A stretch of 26,672 nt of DNA from JAJRRH01 sp047638815 (GCA_047638815.1 JBLIMR010000038.1:1-26672), one strand, 5' to 3'. Shown: positions 1 to 8,429, counted from the stretch's first letter. The notes: generated by a model from the letters alone, not told the origin. Numbers and translations are program-made.

Positions 1-235
1 ACTGTTCGAATCGAACACCAAATTCAAATCAGGAACGGGATGGCCAAGTTTCTATACTTTCATGGAAGGTAATGTAGGTGAAAATGTCGACAACACATAT
101 GGCATGAGACGGGTTGAAGTGGTTTGCGACAGATGTGATGGGCACCTTGGACATGTTTTCGATGATGGTCCGAAACCAACAGGTTTGAGATATTGCATTA
201 ATTCAGCATCCCTAGACTTCGTTACTAAGAAGTAA
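1..235 (+). CDS. msrB: Peptide-methionine (R)-S-oxide reductase, C-terminal part (5' end outside window)
   Basis: Reading from base 2 to the TAA at 233-235 gives 77 residues matching the MsrB core. SGTGWPSF comes first, then VGENVD, then VVCDRCDGHLGHVFDDGP, and the catalytic-cysteine segment RYCINSASL close to the end. MsrB reduces methionine-R-sulfoxide in proteins back to methionine, the RYC cysteine being the nucleophile. One Zn-type CxxC (CDRC) is visible; its partner pair would lie in the missing N-terminal part. The visible half is intact with no frameshift. The start, any signal peptide and any fused MsrA domain are outside the window. The family call is secure. Confidence 0.93.
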   Translation, partial: LFESNTKFKSGTGWPSFYTFMEGNVGENVDNTYGMRRVEVVCDRCDGHLGHVFDDGPKPTGLRYCINSASLDFVTKK

Positions 236-305
236 AATGAGAGAGATGAGTGTTGAGTGATAAGTGCTTTACTCTCTTGATTATCATGCGTATCATCATA
301 GAAGC

Positions 306-415
306 GTCATTCAATGCCATTCCTGGGCTCTCAGGAATATCTTCAATTCATCCAATTAATCGCTGAGCCAGATAATTAAGACGAGATACTTCAGTCGTCC
401 CTCCTTCTGAATGAC
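306..415. repeat. Candidate dispersed intergenic repeat (MITE/REP-like) with 8-bp inverted ends
   Basis: The stretch begins with GTCATTCA (306-313) and ends with its exact reverse complement TGAATGAC (408-415), about 110 bases in all. Inside there is a small hairpin, TCCTG-N6-CAGGA. It does not read as protein. The wording of the ends (GTCATTC... to ...TCTGAATGAC) resembles intergenic repeats that recur in many Bacteroidota genomes, but only one copy is in this window, so its repetitive nature is inferred. Confidence 0.4.
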
Positions 416-510
416 AACTTCTATTTTCGCATTACTGCCTCCCACGCCCTTAAATTCCCCAAAGGGGCCTCCGCTTGGAGAACATATTATCTATTCCGGA
501 AAATATCAGA

Positions 511-585
511 GCATTAACGCATTACAACATTGAAACATTACAGCACTATCGCATTGAAGCATTACAGCATTTAAACATTAAAACG
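511..585. repeat. Degenerate CATTA-rich short tandem repeat
   Basis: About 75 bases consist of roughly eight to nine imperfect copies of a 7-9 base unit of the type GCATTACA / ACATTGAA / ACATTAAA. The spacing is irregular, so this is slippage-type DNA rather than a spacer-containing array. It sits about 100 bases upstream of the ABC-F start. Confidence 0.6.
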
Positions 586-683
586 AGAAACTACATATGT
601 TAACAACCGGGGATTGATCTTTTTTCCGACAAGCCTATAATCGGCTTTCGTAACAGGAATAAAAAAATTATCTTCGCGCCCCA

Positions 684-2621
684 ATGTTTTCAGTTAATCA
701 AATATCTGTTTTCTTCGGAGAACGCGTGCTCTTTAATGAGGTATCCTTCTTTGTAAGTAATAAGGACAAAATAGGTCTGACCGGTAAAAATGGTGCGGGT
801 AAATCCACTATGCTCAAGATTGTCGCAGGTGTTGACAATCCTTCTAAGGGTGATATAAATCTTCCAAATGAAACAGTAATTGGATACCTTCCGCAGGAAA
901 TGAAGCACAATGAGGACAAGTCCATCATTGAAGAAGCCAGCACGGCATTCAGCGACATCAACACCTTTGAGGAAAAAATTAATTCAATAACAACTGAACT
1001 TGGCGAAAGAGAAGACTATGAGTCGGATGCCTACATGCAATTAATTGAAGATCTAAATCACTTCAATGATAGATTGGATATGCTGGGTAGTGTTTCAAAA
1101 GAAGAGCAGATTGAAAAGGTCTTAAAAGGTCTTGGATTCATGGATTCCGATTTGAACAGACAAATGTCTGAATTCTCTGGTGGATGGAAGATGAGGGTTG
1201 AACTTGCTAAAATATTATTACAAGCTCCTGATGTATTACTACTGGATGAGCCGACCAATCACTTGGATATAGAAAGTATTTCCTGGCTGGAATCCTTCCT
1301 CCAAAATCATCAAGGTTCCATTTTGTTGATTAGTCATGATAGGGCATTTTTAGACAATATCACCAACAGAACCATAGAGATCTCAAATGGAAAAGTATAT
1401 GACTATAAATTTTCATACTCAAAGTATATAGTCCAAAGGGAAAGTGAAGTCGAAATTCAGCTGCAAGCATATAAGAATCAGCAAAAAATGATTGCTGAGA
1501 CTGAGGTTCTGATCAATAAGTTCCGTGCCAAGAAAAGTAAAGCGGCATTTGCACAGTCTCTGATAAGAAAACTCGACAAACTAGAGCGAATTGAGGTAGA
1601 TCATATGGATGGCTCCGGGATGAGTATGAGGTTCCCTCCTGCCCCACGATCAGGTAAAGTGGCTGTGGAGCTGGAAGATCTTCAAAAGAGTTTTGGTGAA
1701 AAAGAAATTTTCTCGGACGTAAATCTTATTCTACCCGCTGGAGATAAAATTGCTCTTGTAGGAAAGAATGGTGCTGGTAAAACGACATTATTAAAGATAC
1801 TTGCTGAGCGTGAGTCTCATTCAGGTAACTTCAAAATTGGTCATAATATAGAAATTGCATATTTCGCGCAAAATCAAGCGGAAACTTTAGATGTCAAAAA
1901 GACTGTATTTGAGACCATAGATGACGAAGCCATTGGAGAAATAAGAACTAAGGTCCGTGGAATATTGGGTAGTTTTTTGTTTGGAGGTGATGACATTGAG
2001 AAAAAAGTATCCGTATTGTCAGGAGGTGAAAAAACAAGGCTTGCACTGTGTAAATTACTCCTAAAGCCAAGCAACCTTCTTATTCTTGATGAGCCAACGA
2101 ACCACTTGGACTTAAAGTCCAAGGAAGTATTGAAAAATGCATTAGCGGCTTATGATGGAACATTAATTGTTGTATCCCATGATAGAGATTTCCTAACTGG
2201 TCTGACAAATGTGATCTATGAGGTAAAGAAAGATGGATTGAAACAATTCATTGGAGATATTTACGATTTCTTGAAAGAGAAACAGGCCACAAGTATCGCA
2301 CTTTTTGAGAAATCAGAAAAGGCAAAAGTGGCTAAAAAGGAAAGTGCTTCAGCCAATAAACGTTCTTACCAAGAAGAGAAAGAATATAAGAAAAACGTTC
2401 GTAAGTGTGAAAACAAAATAAACCGTTGCGAAAAAGAAATAAGTGAGTTAGAGAAAAAAGTTGCCGAGCTGGATGAAGTAATTGCCGTCATGAATTATGA
2501 TGACAAGGAAAACGCTGAAAAGGTCCTTGGCGAATACGCTCAAGCAAAGGAAAAAATTGATCAACTCATGTCTGAATGGGAAGAGGCTGAATCCAAATTG
2601 GGCAAATTGAATGCCTCATAA
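684..2621 (+). CDS. ABC-F family ATPase (ribosome-associated, two ABC domains)
   Basis: 645 residues with two ATP-binding cassettes and no membrane segment, the ABC-F plan. Walker A motifs GKNGAGKST and GKNGAGKTT lie near residues 34-42 and 360-368. Signature motifs are SGGWKMRVEL and LSGGEKTRLAL, and the Walker B/D-loop DEPTNHLD occurs twice (near 188 and 469). The linker between the cassettes is basic and helical, as expected for the P-site-tRNA interaction motif. The last ~100 residues are a Lys/Glu-rich coiled coil like the C-terminal arm of Uup-type members. ABC-F proteins act on ribosomes, resolving stalls or protecting against antibiotics; which of these applies cannot be read from the sequence. 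The ATG at 684 is the only start that keeps the first beta strand, and no Shine-Dalgarno precedes it. Confidence 0.93.
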   Translation: MFSVNQISVFFGERVLFNEVSFFVSNKDKIGLTGKNGAGKSTMLKIVAGVDNPSKGDINLPNETVIGYLPQEMKHNEDKSIIEEASTAFSDINTFEEKINSITTELGEREDYESDAYMQLIEDLNHFNDRLDMLGSVSKEEQIEKVLKGLGFMDSDLNRQMSEFSGGWKMRVELAKILLQAPDVLLLDEPTNHLDIESISWLESFLQNHQGSILLISHDRAFLDNITNRTIEISNGKVYDYKFSYSKYIVQRESEVEIQLQAYKNQQKMIAETEVLINKFRAKKSKAAFAQSLIRKLDKLERIEVDHMDGSGMSMRFPPAPRSGKVAVELEDLQKSFGEKEIFSDVNLILPAGDKIALVGKNGAGKTTLLKILAERESHSGNFKIGHNIEIAYFAQNQAETLDVKKTVFETIDDEAIGEIRTKVRGILGSFLFGGDDIEKKVSVLSGGEKTRLALCKLLLKPSNLLILDEPTNHLDLKSKEVLKNALAAYDGTLIVVSHDRDFLTGLTNVIYEVKKDGLKQFIGDIYDFLKEKQATSIALFEKSEKAKVAKKESASANKRSYQEEKEYKKNVRKCENKINRCEKEISELEKKVAELDEVIAVMNYDDKENAEKVLGEYAQAKEKIDQLMSEWEEAESKLGKLNAS

Positions 2622-2736
2622 TCGCGAGATAGACATTCAATCCATCATTCCCCGTGTAATTGTTAATAGAGAACTTAAGAATCCAAAAAGCACTTTCTTT
2701 TTTTGAACAAATTTGGACTTAACCTAAAAGAACATC

Positions 2737-3639
2737 ATGGACAAAACATTAGTTATACTGGCGGCAGGAATGGGCTCTCGATATGGAGGTCTAAAACAAC
2801 TTGATAAAGTTGGTCCCGATGGGCAAACGATTATGGATTATTCAATCTATGATGCCATCGAAGCGGGCTTCAATAAAATTGTCTTTATTATTAGAAAAGA
2901 TTTTCAAGATGCTTTTGATGATATGATCATCAGCAAGTACAAAGACAAGGTCAATTGTGTCACGGTATTTCAAGAAACTGATGCCTTCACAGGTGACATT
3001 CCAAAGGATGTTATTGAGAAGAGAGAAAAACCTTGGGGAACGGGTCATGCTATTCTTGTGGCTAAGAATGTTATTGATGAACCATTTGCGGCAATTAACG
3101 CAGATGATTTTTACGGCAAAGATGCCTTTGTTCAGATGGCAAAATTTCTTAGTGAAAACGCAGATAATGCCTCTACATATTCCATGGTCGGTTATCCTTT
3201 AGTTAATACGCTAAGTGAACATGGATCAGTAAATAGAGGAATCTGCAAAGTGGATGGAGAAAGAAATTTGCTTTCCATATTTGAAGGATTGAAAATTGCC
3301 AGGAAAAATGGATCTGCTGTTCATTTTACTAATGAGACTGAGGAAAAATTAGAATTAGAGGTTCCGGTTTCTATGAATTTTTGGGGTTTCCATCCGAGTA
3401 TTCTGGACTTCCTTGAAGAAGATTTTATCCGATTTGGCAAAGAAACAGCTGATGATCCTCGATCTGAATATTTTATTCCATTCGTGGTGAACACTATGAT
3501 GATGGAAAAAGGAATCTCTGTAAAAGTATTGCCTACAGAAAGCAAGTGGATAGGTGTTACTTATAAAGAGGACAAGGAATTTGTACAAAAGGATATTGCT
3601 CAACTTACCCAGAAAGGAATCTATCCTGCAAAATTCTAA
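2737..3639 (+). CDS. Nucleotidyltransferase-fold protein (sugar-phosphate nucleotidyltransferase-like)
   Basis: 300 residues starting directly with the NTP-transferase loop: LAAGMGSRYGG (residues 8-18) with a following Lys (K20), as in glucose-1-phosphate uridylyl/thymidylyltransferases. PWGTGHA (99-105) fits the base/ribose-binding segment, and NADDFYG (121-127) carries the Asp expected to bind the catalytic metal. The likely reaction joins a nucleoside triphosphate to a sugar- or alcohol-phosphate, releasing pyrophosphate. The substrate is not evident, and no sugar pathway genes are adjacent. It lies 115 bases after the ABC-F gene on the same strand, so co-transcription is possible but not shown. 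The fold is certain and the specificity is not. Confidence 0.85.
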   Translation: MDKTLVILAAGMGSRYGGLKQLDKVGPDGQTIMDYSIYDAIEAGFNKIVFIIRKDFQDAFDDMIISKYKDKVNCVTVFQETDAFTGDIPKDVIEKREKPWGTGHAILVAKNVIDEPFAAINADDFYGKDAFVQMAKFLSENADNASTYSMVGYPLVNTLSEHGSVNRGICKVDGERNLLSIFEGLKIARKNGSAVHFTNETEEKLELEVPVSMNFWGFHPSILDFLEEDFIRFGKETADDPRSEYFIPFVVNTMMMEKGISVKVLPTESKWIGVTYKEDKEFVQKDIAQLTQKGIYPAKF

Positions 3640-3711
3640 TGTTTAAAGGGCTTAAACATTACTTCTTATTAATTCAACAATATCTTTCTTCGAAACAATA
3701 GTACTAAAGCA

Positions 3712-4351
3712 TTAAGGAGTAACAACACCTCTGATGTTCACAGTGAGACCAGAACCAATCGTACCCGTTCCCAGATAACCCTTTACATCAACATCTGGAA
3801 ATCCAGCTTCCACAACATCAAAACAACCATCATTATCACTGTCAAGTTCTTTCGCATCAGCAGTTCCATCTGACTCTGAATCCATATTTACCAAGCCAAT
3901 CCCTGCTTCATTAGGGTCCACATCACTGTGTAATCCATTCAAATTATCATCAATAAATGCTACTCCTACTGAACCGTCTAAATTTGGGTCTACGCCTCCG
4001 GCCTCAATTACATCAAAAATTCCGTCATTATCTGAGTCGAGATCATGACAGTCCTTAACATTATCAGCATCTAAATCGTACATGTTCCCAATGCCATCGT
4101 TATCACAATCACGTAAATATTGAGTTACAGTGATTTCATCCATGGCAAAATCATTTCCTATAGCTGATTTCTGAACATCCATTAATATTGGTCACATTAT
4201 ATAGAAATTGAGCGAAATAATCTTCGTCCATAGCGCTTGGTTCTCCATGAACATATGTAAAGGCTCCTGTGCTCGTATTTTTTAAAGTTACCGTACCATG
4301 GCTTGGTTGTGTAAGGATGTCAAATGTTAATCCTCCATTTCTCTTACTTTG
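3712..4351 (-). pseudogene. Frameshifted remnant of a large secreted surface protein (cadherin-like, lectin-like and thrombospondin-3-like parts)
   Basis: The readable 3' part (3712-4182) encodes Asp-rich repeats such as DCDNDGIGN, DLDSDNDGIFDV and DSDNDGCFDVVEAG, typical of Ca-binding thrombospondin type-3-like repeats in long Bacteroidota surface proteins. It begins with GNDFAMDEITV, the usual end of a lectin-like/beta-sandwich domain. Upstream in another frame (about 4165-4351) the DNA encodes FDILTQPSHGTVTLKN and STGAFTYVHGEPSAMDEDYF, a cadherin/VCBS-type repeat, closed upstream by a TGA at 4352-4354. A frame change near 4165-4190 separates the two. There is no signal peptide and no type IX secretion C-terminal domain. 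The Asp-rich part ends at GVVTP-stop, exactly like the paralogous gene at 5651-6091. Further decayed coding-like DNA may reach about 4455. Confidence 0.72.
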
Positions 4352-4534
4352 TCATACTGTGAAAATCACCACTCAACATAATCTACTAAGACTCATCATT
4401 AAAATAAAGACCATCTTTAACATAAGTATGGTTAGGCTCGTGCAGGTGGTCTTCTAGTTTTTGATCATGCCTTTTGATTTACATGATTCTGATTGCACAC
4501 TAGATAGCATTCAAACTTTGAATTGAACAATAAC

Positions 4535-4578
4535 AAAAAAAGCCCGCTAATCCATTCAGGATATAACGGGCTTTTCAT
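4535..4578 (-). terminator. Intrinsic terminator downstream of the Ig-like lipoprotein gene
   Basis: AAAAGCCCG (4538-4546) pairs perfectly with CGGGCTTTT (4567-4575) around a 20-base loop. Read on the minus strand, the stem is followed by seven T. It lies about 90 bases past the stop codon of the minus-strand lipoprotein gene and would shield the decayed gene region beyond it. Confidence 0.75.
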
Positions 4579-4666
4579 TAAAAGTTCTTGCTAGGACAAA
4601 GTTTCTCTGGTAGGTCATCCATAAATCATGGTTTATCCTACTTCCAAGATTGTCTTATAAAATCTC

Positions 4667-5404
4667 TTATATAACAACCATATTAATGACTCCTACATTT
4701 ACAGTCTGTCCAGCACCTAATGATATTGGAGTGAAATTATTAAAAACAACTTCCGCACCCATACCAAAATGACCAACTAGATCACCAGAACTAAATACAC
4801 CATCTCCATTTAAGTCTTTCCAAATTTCCAAATAATATGTCTCTGGAGCGGGCTGGAGATTAAATGTTACACTCGCACCTGTGCCCATTACGGTTGAAGT
4901 GACGGCAGCTATATCACTATTCCAAGCAGCTTCGTTGAGGTAAAGTTTCACTTGCGCATTGGATAGATCTAAAGAACTTCCACCAGGTAAAGTAGCACTA
5001 CCAGTAATTTGGGTTATAGGAGCAGAAACCGTTAAAGAACCATTACTTGAAGCTTCTCCACCATTACCATCCGTTACAGTTACTGTAACTGAATAAGCTC
5101 CTGCAGTGCTTGGTGCGGTCCAAGATGCTGAAGCACCGCTTCCATTGACGGCTCCACCTGAAACAGTGTAGCTATATGTAAGGTTATCATTGTTCGCATC
5201 ACTTGCAACAACTGTAATAGAGGCTGACCCACCTGCAGCAACAGTGCTTGGATTAACTTGCACAGAGGAGATAGTAGGCGCTGAATTTACGACTGCTGCT
5301 ACTGGAGCTGGTTCACTAGTTTCCTTGGCGCATCCAATGAATAAGATACTCAAGGCAAGAGCGAAAAAAAAGCTTGTTTTTAAAATTACTGTTTGATTTT
5401 TCAT
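4667..5404 (-). CDS. Predicted lipoprotein with Ig/PKD-like domain
   Basis: 245 residues from the chosen start; the frame is open to 5461, but the ATG at 5404 puts a proper signal peptide first (KNQTVILKT then a hydrophobic run, lipobox-like LFIGC, Cys25). Residues about 38-130 form a Ser/Thr/Ala-rich Ig-like (PKD/cadherin-type) domain with SAPTISSVQVNPSTVAAGGS and VTVTVTDGNGGEASS. The C-terminal ~110 residues look like a second beta-sandwich with one Ca-loop-like segment, DLNGDGVFSSGD. The protein is likely anchored in a membrane and exposed on the periplasmic or outer face. No enzyme motif is visible and the function is unknown. It sits between two related Asp-rich truncated genes on the same strand and has its own terminator. 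The -3 Phe of the lipobox is unusual, so lipidation is probable rather than certain. Confidence 0.72.
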   Translation of the reverse strand: MKNQTVILKTSFFFALALSILFIGCAKETSEPAPVAAVVNSAPTISSVQVNPSTVAAGGSASITVVASDANNDNLTYSYTVSGGAVNGSGASASWTAPSTAGAYSVTVTVTDGNGGEASSNGSLTVSAPITQITGSATLPGGSSLDLSNAQVKLYLNEAAWNSDIAAVTSTVMGTGASVTFNLQPAPETYYLEIWKDLNGDGVFSSGDLVGHFGMGAEVVFNNFTPISLGAGQTVNVGVINMVVI

Positions 5405-5650
5405 ATTAAATATAAAGTTTATATAAGGTTTAATTTTTATCCTGTAAAAACAAGATTTCACGCGAAGCTACACTAAATTATCATCTATTTGCAATTAATA
5501 TTTTTCAGATATTCATCTCTCGAATATTCAATATGATTTCAATGTGATTTAAAATTAAAAACAACTCAAAAAAGATGATTAACTATTTTTCAGACAGAAG
5601 TTAATCAGATCGAACAAGGAGGTCGCTCAAGTTTTTTTTGAATTAAACCA

Positions 5651-6091
5651 TTAAGGAGTAACAATACCCAAGCTATTGACATTCAGACCTAAACCAATTG
5701 TTCCAGTGCCTAAGTAACCATTATTATCCCCATCAAGAAATCCAGCTTCTATAACATCGTTGCAACCATCGCTTTCAGATTCTTTGGAATCAATGTTACC
5801 ATCCGTATCGGAGTCTTTTAGCACCAGACCAGCACCCGATTCATTGGGATCTACTATGCTACTTAAGCCATTAGCATTGGCATCAATAAATGAAGATCCT
5901 ATGATACCATCAAAATTAGCATCTGCCCCTCCCGATTCTAACACATCAAAAATGCCATCATTATCGATGGAATTAATATTTATTTCCTGACCGTGAGTGT
6001 TAATAGGTACTATTAAACAGATCAATAACACGATGAAACCAATTTTGGATTCACTAGCATTTACTCTGAAGAATTTCAATTCCTGTATCAT
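5651..6091 (-). CDS. Short secreted thrombospondin-3-like Asp-rich protein (possible internally deleted gene)
   Basis: 146 residues. The N-terminus has a charged start and a hydrophobic stretch, IGFIVLLICLIVPINTHGQ, that reads as a signal peptide cleaved near residue 35. It is followed at once by Ca-loop-like repeats DNDGIFDVLESGG, DANFDGIIG, DANANGLSSIVDPNESG, DSDTDGNIDS and ESDGCNDVIEAG. The rest is GYLGTGTIGLGLNVN and IVTP-stop. From DNDGIFDV onward it is collinear with the remnant at 3712-4182, with a short deletion of about two residues. Family proteins are normally much larger, so this is either a minimal secreted Ca-binding protein or the fused ends of a gene that lost its middle. It has no type IX secretion tail. 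The reading frame itself is intact. Confidence 0.55.
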   Translation of the reverse strand: MIQELKFFRVNASESKIGFIVLLICLIVPINTHGQEININSIDNDGIFDVLESGGADANFDGIIGSSFIDANANGLSSIVDPNESGAGLVLKDSDTDGNIDSKESESDGCNDVIEAGFLDGDNNGYLGTGTIGLGLNVNSLGIVTP

Positions 6092-6407
6092 ATCATTAAA
6101 CCACTGGTAAATACAAGATTTGAAGCCTCATAGTTACACTCATATAGGTTACATTCTTTTTCATCCATAATCACACAATTCGAGTTTCGAAACCCGCACT
6201 TAAACAAATACTAAAGATATATATACATTATAGGTTTACTTTCAATACTTTAAATGATTTTAATTACCGCACTAAAGGTCATGAAATTTGACTATTGTTT
6301 ACATTAAACAAAAAACATATCTTTAGAGCTAATTATCAACAGGCTACTACAGTCCGATCTATTATGTTGATATTGGCACTAATTACGTATAACCAAAAAT
6401 AAAATTT
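6092..6407. other. Divergent intergenic region
   Basis: 316 bases between the minus-strand Asp-rich gene and the plus-strand protease gene. Apart from the promoter-like pair at 6295-6325 facing the protease, I see no gene, repeat or hairpin of note, and no convincing promoter octamer for the leftward gene. Confidence 0.6.
6295..6325 (+). promoter_or_regulatory. Candidate Bacteroidota-type promoter for the protease gene
   Basis: TTG (6295-6297) and TATCTTTA (6318-6325) are separated by 20 bases, fitting the -33 TTG / -7 TAnnTTTG pattern with one mismatch in the last base of the octamer. The start of transcription would fall near 6332, leaving a leader of about 75 bases. Pattern match only. 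Confidence 0.4.
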
Positions 6408-8429
6408 ATGAAAAACTTTACTTTAACAATGCTTGCTGTAACATGCACTTTATTCACATATTCTCAAATAGCACAAGGTGGAGAACCTTTAAATTGGAAG
6501 CAAAAAACAACGAATTCTGAAATCAACTTTGTCAAAACCAATGTTTTGGACATGGCAATTATTGATGCGGAAGATGCCGTGGTTGATCAATATAAGGAGA
6601 CTCCATTTCGATATGGAATAACTCAGGTAGTAGACTTCGATTTTTTCTTTAATGCCAGTTCTAAAACATTATCCAACGGAGATAAAATTTGGAGCATGGG
6701 GATTGATTGCCCTAATGCTAAATCGGTAAATTTAATATTTGGTGAATACTTTCTTCCAGAAGATGCTAAAGTATACATATACAGTGAAGATCGAACGGAA
6801 TACATTGGAGCGTTTACTTCTGCCAACAACAAGGAGTATGGAAGTTTAGCTGTTGGACTTGTTCATAGCAATAGAGTAATTATAGAATTTCATGAACCAG
6901 CAACAGTTGCAGGTCAAGCTTTACTGAATATTTCTGAAATTACTCATGGATATCGTGCTGTTGTCAATAAGTTTGAAGTTGATAAGGGACCATTTGGAAA
7001 TAGTGGATCGTGTAACATGAACACTAATTGTCCAGATGCTGGCCCTTGGCAAGATGAAAAGAGAGGCGTTGCACTGATATTAAACAGTGGATCAGCGTGG
7101 TGTACAGGATCTTTAGTAAATAACACAAATGAGGATGAAACGCCATATTTTCTAACAGCTGCACATTGTGACGGAAATGAAAATAATTGGGTAATGTATT
7201 TTAACCACGAATACCTTGGATGCGCGAATTCTGGCAGTGCCGCTACTAATCAAAGTATCTCTGGTGGTACACAGCTAGCTAGTACAAGTCCATCTGATGC
7301 GCATTTAGTGGAACTTTCATCAAATGTTCCAGCTTCATACAACCCGTACTTTAACGGATGGGACAGATCAGGAGTTGCTGTTTCTACAGCAGTAGGAATC
7401 CATCACCCTGCGGGAGATGTAAAGAAAATTTCTTTTGATGATGATCCCTTACAGAAAACAAGTTATTTATCTGGAACAGTTTCGCCTACTGGCAATCACT
7501 GGAGAGTAGAGCTTTGGGAAAGAAATACGACTACTGAAGGAGGATCTTCTGGCTCGCCTCTCTTTGATCAGAATCATAGGATAGTAGGTCAATTACATGG
7601 TGGTTTTGCATCGTGCTCTAGTGACACTGATGACTGGTACGGTGCTATGCATGCTTCATGGGCAACATTGGATGGCTTTTTAGCTCCTGGTTCTCCTGGC
7701 ACCACTGTTTTGGATGGATTTGATCCGGCAGCGACTGGTGGGTCTGTAGATTTTGATCTTAAAGTGTTCTTACAAGGACCTTATGAATCAGGTTCTTCTG
7801 ACATGAATGATTTATTAAGACAATCTGGCAACATTCCTTTAAGTGAGCCATACACAGCAATTGGATTTACACATGTGAATGGTGGTGGAGAAAGTACAAC
7901 TAATACGGTGCTTAACGTTACAGGAAATAATGCTATTGTAGATTGGATTTTTGTGGAAATTCGTTCAGGTGTCACTCCAACTACTGTGTTGGCAACCCAG
8001 TCTGCACTACTTCAAAGAGATGGTGACATTGTAGATGTTGATGGAGTTTCTCCAGTTTCTTTTGCAACGTTACCTGAATCTTCAGTATATGTTGCCTTAA
8101 GACATAGAAATCACTTTGGAATAAGAACAAATGCTACCTCTTCAACTGGCAGTCTTATCACAATCGACTTTAATGATCCTGCTGCAGGACTATTTGGCAC
8201 AAATGGTATGATTACCGTTGGTGGTAATAGAACTATGATTGCAGCTGATGCAAATGGCGATGGACAAATAAACTCTATTGATAAAAATTCTCATTGGAGG
8301 GTTCAAAACGGAGCTGCGTTCATTTATTTAACGAGCACAGGTGATTTCGATTTAAATGGTACTGTAAACTCTATTGATAAGAATATCCTATGGAGAGTCA
8401 ATAACTCTTTAATTCAGCAATTGGATTAA
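6408..8429 (+). CDS. Secreted lysyl-endopeptidase-like serine protease with C-terminal dockerin-like repeats
   Basis: 673 residues. A signal peptide (MKNFTLTMLAVTCTLFTYSQ) is followed by an N-terminal propeptide-like domain to about residue 200. The protease domain spans about 200-425: His253 in FLTAAHC, Asp297 in SPSDAHLVEL and Ser381 in GGSSGSPLF form a chymotrypsin-type triad, and the many cysteines suggest disulfides as in lysyl endopeptidases (S1 family). Residues about 447-600 form a beta-rich domain (VFLQGPYESG, VDWIFVEIRSG, YVALRHRNHFG) that recurs in Bacteroidota surface proteins. The tail (about 612-673) has two repeats, DANGDGQINSIDKN and DLNGTVNSIDKN, each followed by a WRV segment, resembling dockerin Ca-binding loops. 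No typical type IX sorting domain is visible. It likely digests extracellular protein. Cleavage after Lys is inferred from the family. Confidence 0.88.
   Translation: MKNFTLTMLAVTCTLFTYSQIAQGGEPLNWKQKTTNSEINFVKTNVLDMAIIDAEDAVVDQYKETPFRYGITQVVDFDFFFNASSKTLSNGDKIWSMGIDCPNAKSVNLIFGEYFLPEDAKVYIYSEDRTEYIGAFTSANNKEYGSLAVGLVHSNRVIIEFHEPATVAGQALLNISEITHGYRAVVNKFEVDKGPFGNSGSCNMNTNCPDAGPWQDEKRGVALILNSGSAWCTGSLVNNTNEDETPYFLTAAHCDGNENNWVMYFNHEYLGCANSGSAATNQSISGGTQLASTSPSDAHLVELSSNVPASYNPYFNGWDRSGVAVSTAVGIHHPAGDVKKISFDDDPLQKTSYLSGTVSPTGNHWRVELWERNTTTEGGSSGSPLFDQNHRIVGQLHGGFASCSSDTDDWYGAMHASWATLDGFLAPGSPGTTVLDGFDPAATGGSVDFDLKVFLQGPYESGSSDMNDLLRQSGNIPLSEPYTAIGFTHVNGGGESTTNTVLNVTGNNAIVDWIFVEIRSGVTPTTVLATQSALLQRDGDIVDVDGVSPVSFATLPESSVYVALRHRNHFGIRTNATSSTGSLITIDFNDPAAGLFGTNGMITVGGNRTMIAADANGDGQINSIDKNSHWRVQNGAAFIYLTSTGDFDLNGTVNSIDKNILWRVNNSLIQQLD

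Larger units (their letters stand above)
236..683. other. Gene-free interval with repeat-like DNA
   Basis: About 450 bases between msrB and the ABC-F gene with no credible reading frame. The first part holds a candidate dispersed element (306-415) and the second a degenerate CATTA-rich tract (511-585), both listed separately. I could not identify a terminator for msrB or a convincing TAnnTTTG promoter octamer for the ABC-F gene here. Confidence 0.7.

Noticed and set aside
511..585. CRISPR-like array
   Set aside because: The repeating unit is only 7-9 bases, imperfect and without unique spacers of constant length.
3640..3658. Terminator for the nucleotidyltransferase gene (TGTTTAA / TTAAACA inverted repeat)
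   Set aside because: The stem is AT-rich and weak and no T run follows it.
4269..4457. Plus-strand frame of 62 codons over the decayed surface protein
   Set aside because: The minus strand of the same DNA encodes recognisable cadherin-like sequence, so this is a shadow.
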